Source: Dehalococcoidales bacterium
GTDB taxonomy: Bacteria > Chloroflexota > Dehalococcoidia > Dehalococcoidales > Fen-1064
Direction of reading: 5' to 3'
Assembly (NCBI GenBank): GCA_028713395.1
Contig: JAQTOJ010000046.1
Location: 1 to 10,867, forward strand
DNA length: 10,867 bases
The notes below the pieces were generated by a model. It saw only the letters and a list, made by a program, of their open reading frames with translations, made no database searches and was not told where the DNA came from. The translations under genes were made by a program, and so were the position numbers. The first letter of the stretch is position 1. Each line of letters opens with the position of its first letter. Below are positions 6,150 to 10,867 of this stretch, one piece after another.

Positions 6150-6779
6150 TCGGTAGTTTGATAAGCTGCGGACCGATGAGCATTATCCAGGAAAGATTAA
6201 AACCCGCAATCAACCTTTCCAATATTCCCATGTATAGATTGCGGTTTGGCGGCCAGCTACCCCAGAACATAACCAAGAGCCCGAAAAGACAGATGAAACC
6301 GCTATATAGCGCCCAAAACCTAAAACCGGGAAACACAAATAACAACCGCATAGAAAGCAAACAGGCAGCATAAAAAACAGGGTTACCGCAATTGTGGCCA
6401 GCTGATGCACTAAACCGTGGAAACTGTATATCGTGCCGATTACATTGGTATCAAAAAGACTGATTGTTAAAAACCCCACTGCCACCACCGCCAGCAAGAC
6501 GCCGTCAATCTGCCACAACCTGCCGGCTGGTTTTTCAACCCCACACAATAAATTAGCCGCTATCAAAGCGAATGAAATAGAGACCGCCACCATACCGATC
6601 TTTTCCAGCCAACCATAGGGGCTCCCGGCAAAATAACTGATAGAAAAGCGCACCGGGCTGAGATTCTGTATCAAGATAACCGTCAAGAAATCCGCGAGCA
6701 CCATAATAATGGGACCCAGAATACAGGCAAAAATTGCCCATTTGGAAAGTAAATTGCACCAACTACGCCGGTTCTCTAT
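6127..6779 (-). pseudogene. Frameshifted DUF998-type integral membrane protein
   Basis: Two overlapping minus-strand frames together encode one multi-helix membrane protein. The first runs from about 6779 to the region of an A6 run (6372-6377 on +) with GPIIMVLADFLTVILI, then SPYGWLEKIGMVAV, a DTN loop and FHGLVHQLATIAVTLF. In its own frame it continues out of register to 6210. The second frame continues with YAACLLSMRLLFVFPG, then NRNLYMGILERLI and the TGA at 6127. Adding one base to the A/T run joins them into about 217 residues with roughly six helices, a usual DUF998 length and layout. Upstream, GAGGAG (6785-6790) stands five bases before ATA (6777-6779), where an ATG would be expected. 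The next in-frame ATG is at 6704. Both lesions point to an inactive gene, though a sequencing error at the homopolymer cannot be excluded. It lies 34 bases after the stress-protein gene. Confidence 0.7.
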
Positions 6780-6813
6780 GGGCGCTCCTCAAGCCTTACT
6801 CCCCTGCTGTTGA

Positions 6814-7272
6814 CTACCGCACAATGAGCAACGGTGTTTTGGCATGATGCAAAACGTGTTCGGCGGTGCTGCCCAATGTCAGGCGGCGAAAGCCGCCGTG
6901 ACCATGACTGGCCATGACGATCAAGGTGCAACCATTGGCTTCAGCGTAATTGATAATGGCTTCTCCGGCATTACCGGGTAAAACCACACTCTCGATCTTC
7001 AAAATACCTTTCTCGATCAACGGCTGCGCAATTTTATCCAGGTAAGCGGCGGCTTCATCCTCTTCACGGACAGTCCGATTGATCTCTCCTTTCGTGATGG
7101 CGGGACCAACCGGCGCGCCGGGCACACTGATGGGAATAATGGTTTCCGGCAGGCTGACTGCCCGGAATAGAATCAGCTCACTACCCAAACGCCGGGTTTC
7201 ATCCGCAATGACACCGATTATTTTTTCCGCAAAAGGGGAACCGTCGAGGCAGACCAGTATCTTCTCAAACAT
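6814..7272 (-). CDS. UspA-family universal stress protein
   Basis: A single-domain Usp of 152 residues. The first strand, KILVCLDGSPFAEK (4-17), carries Asp10, the usual nucleotide-contacting acid. The C-terminal part has MASHGHGGFRRLTLGSTAEHV (120-140), in which Gly124-x9-Gly134-Ser135 matches the ATP-binding loop, with Ala121 where some members have Gly. The last strand is TPLLIVR. A loop at about 47-70 is longer than in minimal members, as in many Usp proteins. It is probably a cytoplasmic dimer that binds ATP and acts in stress survival; the partner is unknown. GGAG lies 11 bases before the ATG, slightly far. It has its own promoter and is followed after 34 bases by the broken DUF998-type gene, likely on the same mRNA. 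Confidence 0.93.
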   Translation of the reverse strand: MFEKILVCLDGSPFAEKIIGVIADETRRLGSELILFRAVSLPETIIPISVPGAPVGPAITKGEINRTVREEDEAAAYLDKIAQPLIEKGILKIESVVLPGNAGEAIINYAEANGCTLIVMASHGHGGFRRLTLGSTAEHVLHHAKTPLLIVR

Positions 7273-7296
7273 ATCGCATCTTTCTCCAGTGTGATT

Positions 7297-7325
7297 ATGT
7301 TAGCACGTGTAATTTACCGATTCAA
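7297..7325 (-). promoter_or_regulatory. Sigma70-type promoter for the universal stress protein gene
   Basis: On the minus strand TTGAAT (7320-7325) and TAACAT (7297-7302) are separated by 17 bases, with an expected start near 7290, about 18 bases before the ATG. The -10 is only a fair match. No terminator is visible between the hydrolase operon's last stop (7367) and this promoter, so read-through is possible. Confidence 0.5.
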
Positions 7326-7366
7326 TCGCATAAATCATACGTTTTTCTGCCATTTTTATGTCACCA

Positions 7367-8263
7367 TTATGTTAAGTGTTGTTGAAACCAATCCAGTTCC
7401 GCCTTGCTCGCCTGGGTGAACCAGGGTTCACGGGCATAAATATCAAAATGACCGCAATCGAAGGTAAGTATCTTTTTCGGTTCCGGGGCTTTTTCAAACA
7501 AAGGTTTGGCGACCGTATAAGGAATCAACGAATCGTGTTTCGCCAGGATCACCAATAGCGGCGTCGGGGAAATACGTCCGAGCGCCAATGTAATATCGTA
7601 TTCCAGGTTTTTTTCCATGGATTCTATGGTAACCATGTTTTGCCAGGTAGGGCCGGAATCGGTGGTAAACCACGCCAGCGAATCCGCTGTCGGCAGCGCG
7701 GAAGGCGTGCCCGCCGGAGCGACCACCGGCAAATAGTCGCCTTTACCTGTTTGTTGACGACGTAAGCGATCGGCAGAGTAATAAGCAAGGATTCTTTTCA
7801 TCCCCTCCAACCCCATCATCGCCCGCATGCCATCGAAGCCGCCGCCGATACCCGGCACCTGGGACACCACCGCTTTGACACGCCGGTCATAGGCAGCTAC
7901 CGAAAGCACATGGGCGCCGCTGAAAGAAGTGCCCCATACCCCAATGCGTTCCGTGTCTACTTCTGGCTGGGCGCATACCCAGGTAATCGCGTTCAGATAA
8001 TCTTCAATCTGTTCGTACCAGATGACCTGCCCGCGCGGTTCGCCTTCGCTGGCGCCAAGGAAACGGTAATCGAAGACCAGAACGATAAAGCCGTGGGCCG
8101 CGAACAGCGCGGCGAATCTATCCAGGTACTGCTCTTTGGTGCCGGAAAAACCGTGCGCCATGACGATGGCGGGCATTTTTTTATTTTGGGTTATTTTAGC
8201 CGGCGCATAAAGCCAGCCGGAACATTTAAGCCCATGACTGTTGAAAGTTATATCGCGTCGCAT
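7367..8263 (-). CDS. Alpha/beta hydrolase, CocE / polyketide-transferase af380-like
   Basis: The protein has 298 residues. The fold is shown by AIVMAHGFSGTKEQYL (32-47, oxyanion-loop region), DYRFLGASEGEPRGQV (65-80), the nucleophile elbow WGTSFSGAHVLSVAA (110-124) with Ser113, Asp244 in AKHDSLIP and His272 in CGHFDIY. The YR.xGAS.GEPR segment, the PEVDTERIGVWGTS elbow and the RVKAVVSQVP that follows are typical of the af380/DltD-unrelated hydrolase group near dienelactone hydrolases and CocE-like esterases. It is cytoplasmic, with no signal peptide. Probable activity is hydrolysis or transfer of an acyl ester; the substrate is unknown. I chose the ATG at 8263 because GGAG lies five bases upstream; a TTG at 8293 is in frame but abuts the previous stop. 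It is last in the operon, 30 bases after the carboxylesterase. Confidence 0.88.
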   Translation of the reverse strand: MRRDITFNSHGLKCSGWLYAPAKITQNKKMPAIVMAHGFSGTKEQYLDRFAALFAAHGFIVLVFDYRFLGASEGEPRGQVIWYEQIEDYLNAITWVCAQPEVDTERIGVWGTSFSGAHVLSVAAYDRRVKAVVSQVPGIGGGFDGMRAMMGLEGMKRILAYYSADRLRRQQTGKGDYLPVVAPAGTPSALPTADSLAWFTTDSGPTWQNMVTIESMEKNLEYDITLALGRISPTPLLVILAKHDSLIPYTVAKPLFEKAPEPKKILTFDCGHFDIYAREPWFTQASKAELDWFQQHLT

Positions 8264-8268
8264 CTTTA

Positions 8269-8272
8269 CTCC
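8269..8272 (-). promoter_or_regulatory. RBS that fixes the alpha/beta hydrolase start
   Basis: GGAG on the minus strand lies five bases before the ATG at 8263. It falls inside the 30-base gap after the carboxylesterase stop, so it supports the ATG rather than the upstream TTG at 8293. Confidence 0.6.
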
Positions 8273-8293
8273 ATCAGGTTTCCGTATTATCAA

Positions 8294-9793
8294 CTAGATG
8301 ATTTTCTGCCATCCGGTATCGATCTCATCCAGAACAGCAGTTTTGCTTTCTATCTGCTTATTAAAAACCATGCGGCTGCGCCGTTTTTCAAGGTAGGGCT
8401 GCCATGAAGGAATGCCGGCGTGGTTGGGGTTCCCGCGGCGGGCAAAGGCAACCCAGGCATCCATCATGGCATGGCTGATCTTCTCCACTTCAGAATCCGC
8501 CGCCGGGTAGATGCCGTAAGGTGTTTCCTCAAAACGGTCGAAAACGAAATGCAGTTCCAGGGCATGGGTGGCGCCCATTTGCCCACTCAACAAAGGTGTC
8601 TTCCAGGCGAATTCATAAAAGAAAACATTTGATTGGTGCGGCAATTGTTTTTCCACAAAACGGGTTAAGGGAATGCGGAATAAAATATCCGTTAAAAATC
8701 GTTCCCAGATCGCTCTGCCGGACATTCCCGGAGATGTATTAAGGTAAGCATCTACCATTTTTTGTAGTGTCCGGGCATCGTTACCGGGTTTCCCTACCCG
8801 CTGTAAATAACCGGCAATATACTGGCTGGCAATGGGAACGGTCATTTCATCAAGTTTTGGGCTCCACAAACTAAAAAGGGTGGCTTCATTGGTGTTGTAG
8901 CCTGCCAGGATTTCAATATCTTTGGCATTGCCCTGTTCAATGGACTGCAAAGGGTGTACCGGGATAGTATCGCCATCCACAAACGGGGGGTAAAACTCAT
9001 GCTGTTGCATAGTCAATTCGATTTTCTGGTATGCCTTCAGTAACATCGGCGCCGGTGTGTCACGCAGAGAATCCAGGTCGCCATAAGGTTTTTCCAGCAT
9101 GGAGAAGACTTTTTGGCCGACGGACTCACCACCGCGGCTTTTGTGGTGATAAGATGTGCAAGCATTGCTTTCCAAAATCACCCGTTTGAACAGACCTTTT
9201 GCCCGTGGCATGGACATCAAAACAGAAATCGATAACGCGCCCGCCGATTCACCAAAGAGGGTAATATTCGCGGGATCGCCGCCGAATTGCTCGATATTTT
9301 TGTTCACCCATTTTAAGGCTTCGATCTGGTCGAGCATGCCCACATTCGCCGTCTTGCCGGGCACGTAGAGAAAACCCAAGATATTCAAGCGGTAATTGAT
9401 CGTAACCACAACCACGTCACCGCGGGCGGCTAGTTTCTGCCCGTCGTATTCTGCCCCGGAACCTATTGCCAGGCTGCCGCCGTGTATCCAGAACATGACC
9501 GGCCGTTTTTTGTTGTCATTACCGGGAGTCCAGATATTCAGGGTCAGACAATGCGCTTCATCGATCGGCAAATTCAGTTTGGAAAACTCCTTGGGTGAAG
9601 GCGCCTGCACGGCAATTGGGCCGTATTCTTTAGCTTCCAGTATCCCTGACCAGGGTTTAACGGGTTGGGGCGGAGCAAAACGGTTTTTACCGACCGGCGG
9701 TTCCGCGTAAGGTATGCCTTTGTGGATAAAGGTACCAGCCTGTTCGTACCCGCGAATTTTCCCCGTAGACGTTAAAACGATATTGCTATCCAT
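8294..9793 (-). CDS. Type-B carboxylesterase (alpha/beta hydrolase)
   Basis: The 499-residue protein is of full family length. It begins with GKIRGYEQAGTFIHKGIPYAE (11-31), the typical N-terminal strand and IPYA motif. The triad is Ser183 in GESAGALS, Glu303 in AGYNTNEATLF and His410 in GATHALELHFVF. The oxyanion segment is WIHGGSLAIGS (102-112), with Ser107 at the third glycine of the usual HGGG, and the signature EDCLTLN is present as AHCLTLN (80-86). It is predicted to hydrolyse carboxylic esters in the cytoplasm, since no signal peptide is visible. AAGGA lies seven bases before the ATG. The gene follows the reductase gene after 72 bases and precedes the second hydrolase by 30, suggesting one transcript. 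Annotators often label such proteins para-nitrobenzyl esterases; the natural substrate is unknown. Confidence 0.95.
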   Translation of the reverse strand: MDSNIVLTSTGKIRGYEQAGTFIHKGIPYAEPPVGKNRFAPPQPVKPWSGILEAKEYGPIAVQAPSPKEFSKLNLPIDEAHCLTLNIWTPGNDNKKRPVMFWIHGGSLAIGSGAEYDGQKLAARGDVVVVTINYRLNILGFLYVPGKTANVGMLDQIEALKWVNKNIEQFGGDPANITLFGESAGALSISVLMSMPRAKGLFKRVILESNACTSYHHKSRGGESVGQKVFSMLEKPYGDLDSLRDTPAPMLLKAYQKIELTMQQHEFYPPFVDGDTIPVHPLQSIEQGNAKDIEILAGYNTNEATLFSLWSPKLDEMTVPIASQYIAGYLQRVGKPGNDARTLQKMVDAYLNTSPGMSGRAIWERFLTDILFRIPLTRFVEKQLPHQSNVFFYEFAWKTPLLSGQMGATHALELHFVFDRFEETPYGIYPAADSEVEKISHAMMDAWVAFARRGNPNHAGIPSWQPYLEKRRSRMVFNKQIESKTAVLDEIDTGWQKII

Positions 9794-9865
9794 ATCCTAT
9801 CCTTCATCCTAGCGTTAAGATTTCCGAACAACCACCAACTGCAAACCGTAAATAGTTTACCCGAA

Positions 9866-10723
9866 TCAGCCGGATAAGGTAAAGCCGCCATCGATCACCA
9901 CTGTCTGCCCCGTGATATAGTGGGCTAATTCAGACGTTAAAAATAGAATCAGGTGAGCGCAACTCACCGGCGGCAACATTTTATTGCCAATCACCACCCG
10001 CTGCTCCATATATTTCAGGAACTCCGGTTGCGTGGTCAGGATGCTCATCATTTCGGTATCGATGGCTCCGGGCGCGATAGAATTAACACGAATGCCAAAC
10101 CTGCCCAAATCGACCGCTAACCCTTCAGTCGCCATGACAATGCCTCGCTTGGAAAGGGGGTAAGCATCAGCAGCCCGGGCGCCACGCGCATAAGCCTCCA
10201 CCGAGGTGACGTTGACAATCACCCCTTTTTTGTTTTTCACCATGAATGGGGCGACCGCCTGCGCGCTGAAAAATATGCTTTTCAAATTGACCGAAAGCAC
10301 TTTATCCCAGTCTGCTTCTTTCCAGAGCATGATACCGGGGTTCTGGAGTATTAGCGGTAATATTTCTTGCCCTTTTTTAAGCTGTTCGGCGCGGTTTCCC
10401 GGTTCTGAGATACCGAAACTGCTGCCAATACCGGCATTATTGACCAGTATGCTGACATTACCCAGTTCGGTGACCACTTTCTGCGTGAAAGCCTGCACTT
10501 CTTCTGCTTTAGCGGCGTTCACTTTACCGGTCAGCGCTCTTCTGCCCAGGCTCTGAATCTCCGCCGCGACGGCGGCTAATTCACCGGTTTCAGTGACCAG
10601 ATCGCTGATCGCCACATCCGCGCCGGCTTCCGCCAGCACCAGCGCTGTCTCTTTACCAATGCCGCGCCTGGCGCCGGTAACGATGGCAACTTCTCCCTTG
10701 AGTGACATTGAAGGTATTCTCAT
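9866..10723 (-). CDS. Short-chain dehydrogenase/reductase (classical SDR)
   Basis: The protein has 285 residues. The Rossmann motif is VTGARRGIGKE (15-25), followed by Asp41 after strand 2 (AISD), which tends to favour NAD(H). NNAG is at 95-98, Asn146 is in SVNLKS, and catalytic Ser174, Tyr188 and Lys192 are in NVTS and YPLSK. The end, TGQTVVIDGGFTLSG, is the standard SDR C-terminus. Between NNAG and Asn146 lie about 48 residues, some 25 more than usual, including ILPLILQNPG, so there is an insertion near the active site. The ATG at 10723 has AGGAGG four bases upstream; the later Met6 has no comparable site. It likely oxidises or reduces an alcohol/ketone in the cytoplasm, beside the two hydrolases of the operon. 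Substrate unknown. Confidence 0.94.
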   Translation of the reverse strand: MRIPSMSLKGEVAIVTGARRGIGKETALVLAEAGADVAISDLVTETGELAAVAAEIQSLGRRALTGKVNAAKAEEVQAFTQKVVTELGNVSILVNNAGIGSSFGISEPGNRAEQLKKGQEILPLILQNPGIMLWKEADWDKVLSVNLKSIFFSAQAVAPFMVKNKKGVIVNVTSVEAYARGARAADAYPLSKRGIVMATEGLAVDLGRFGIRVNSIAPGAIDTEMMSILTTQPEFLKYMEQRVVIGNKMLPPVSCAHLILFLTSELAHYITGQTVVIDGGFTLSG

Positions 10724-10734
10724 TTTTCCTCCTG

Positions 10735-10866
10735 TTAATTTTCCCGGGTGGATATTAATTTGTATAAAGATACCCCGATTTGAATGACCGCAACCGCGAT
10801 CGCTACCCCCAGGCTGGCTCTCACAATGATGTTCATTATTTGCGGCAAATTATCCGCCGGGACGCC
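10735..10866 (-). CDS. C-terminal end of an unidentified membrane protein (partial)
   Basis: A minus-strand frame is open from the right edge to a TAA at 10735-10737, giving 43 residues. About 22 of them form a hydrophobic helix (NIIVRASLGVAIAVAVIQIG and following), flanked by Arg and followed by a short Lys/Arg-containing tail. This looks like the last transmembrane helix of a larger protein that starts outside the window. Its stop lies 11 bases before the reductase ATG, so that gene's ribosome site lies in the gap and the two are very probably co-transcribed. No family can be named from the tail; a transporter feeding the operon is one possibility. Confidence 0.5.
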   Translation of the reverse strand, partial: GVPADNLPQIMNIIVRASLGVAIAVAVIQIGVSLYKLISTREN

Positions 10867-10867
10867 G

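Noticed and set aside
7317..7352. CATAAA...TTTATG inverted repeat after the hydrolase operon as a terminator
   Set aside because: Only six A/T-rich pairs around a loop of about 20 bases and no T-run; too weak to call.
7910..8407. Plus-strand frame opposite the alpha/beta hydrolase and the end of the carboxylesterase
   Set aside because: It is antisense to two well-supported enzymes and shows no protein-like motif.

Overview
The window reads as ordinary bacterial chromosome of roughly 50% GC, with densely packed genes, Shine-Dalgarno sites and sigma70-type promoters. Taxonomy is an inference only. The mix of a CARDB-type surface protein, a duplicated DUF1540 protein, a DUF998-type membrane protein, UspA and an EthD-like duplicated protein would fit an anaerobic Chloroflexota (Dehalococcoidia-like) genome, but nothing here fixes the lineage. 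I saw no rRNA, tRNA, CRISPR array, transposase or phage gene.

Left part (1-1340, + strand): the tail of a probable PIG-L/LmbE-type deacetylase is followed by a translationally coupled pair, a MYG1-family DHH-type nuclease/phosphoesterase with a TTG start and a small DUF3820 protein. These converge on a minus-strand two-component system (1406-3492): an OmpR-family response regulator whose stop overlaps the start of its histidine kinase. Just upstream in the minus-strand sense, separated by a strong stem-loop, lies a gene for a small exported protein made of two ~37-residue repeats (3605-4033). Its promoter is preceded by an exact TGTAAA-N5-TGTAAA direct repeat with 11-bp period, the layout expected for an OmpR/PhoB-type regulator. 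I propose that the adjacent regulator controls this exported protein.

Middle part (4125-6780): a minus-strand gene for a cytoplasmic protein made of two EthD-like (dimeric alpha/beta-barrel) halves is divergent from a + strand gene for a surface-anchored CARDB-like protein. Each has a recognisable promoter in the shared intergenic region. A + strand gene for a duplicated Cys4 DUF1540 protein follows. It converges on a broken DUF998-type membrane protein gene, which has ATA where the start codon should be and an apparent one-base loss in an A/T homopolymer. Upstream of that gene, probably in the same transcript, is a UspA-type universal stress protein with its own promoter.

Right part (7367-10866, minus strand): a probable catabolic operon read right to left encodes the C-terminal end of a membrane protein, a short-chain dehydrogenase/reductase with an internal insertion, a type-B carboxylesterase and a CocE/af380-like alpha/beta hydrolase. 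Two ester/acyl hydrolases plus an oxidoreductase behind a membrane protein suggest uptake or handling of an ester-containing substrate, followed by hydrolysis and alcohol/ketone oxidoreduction. The substrate cannot be read from the sequence.
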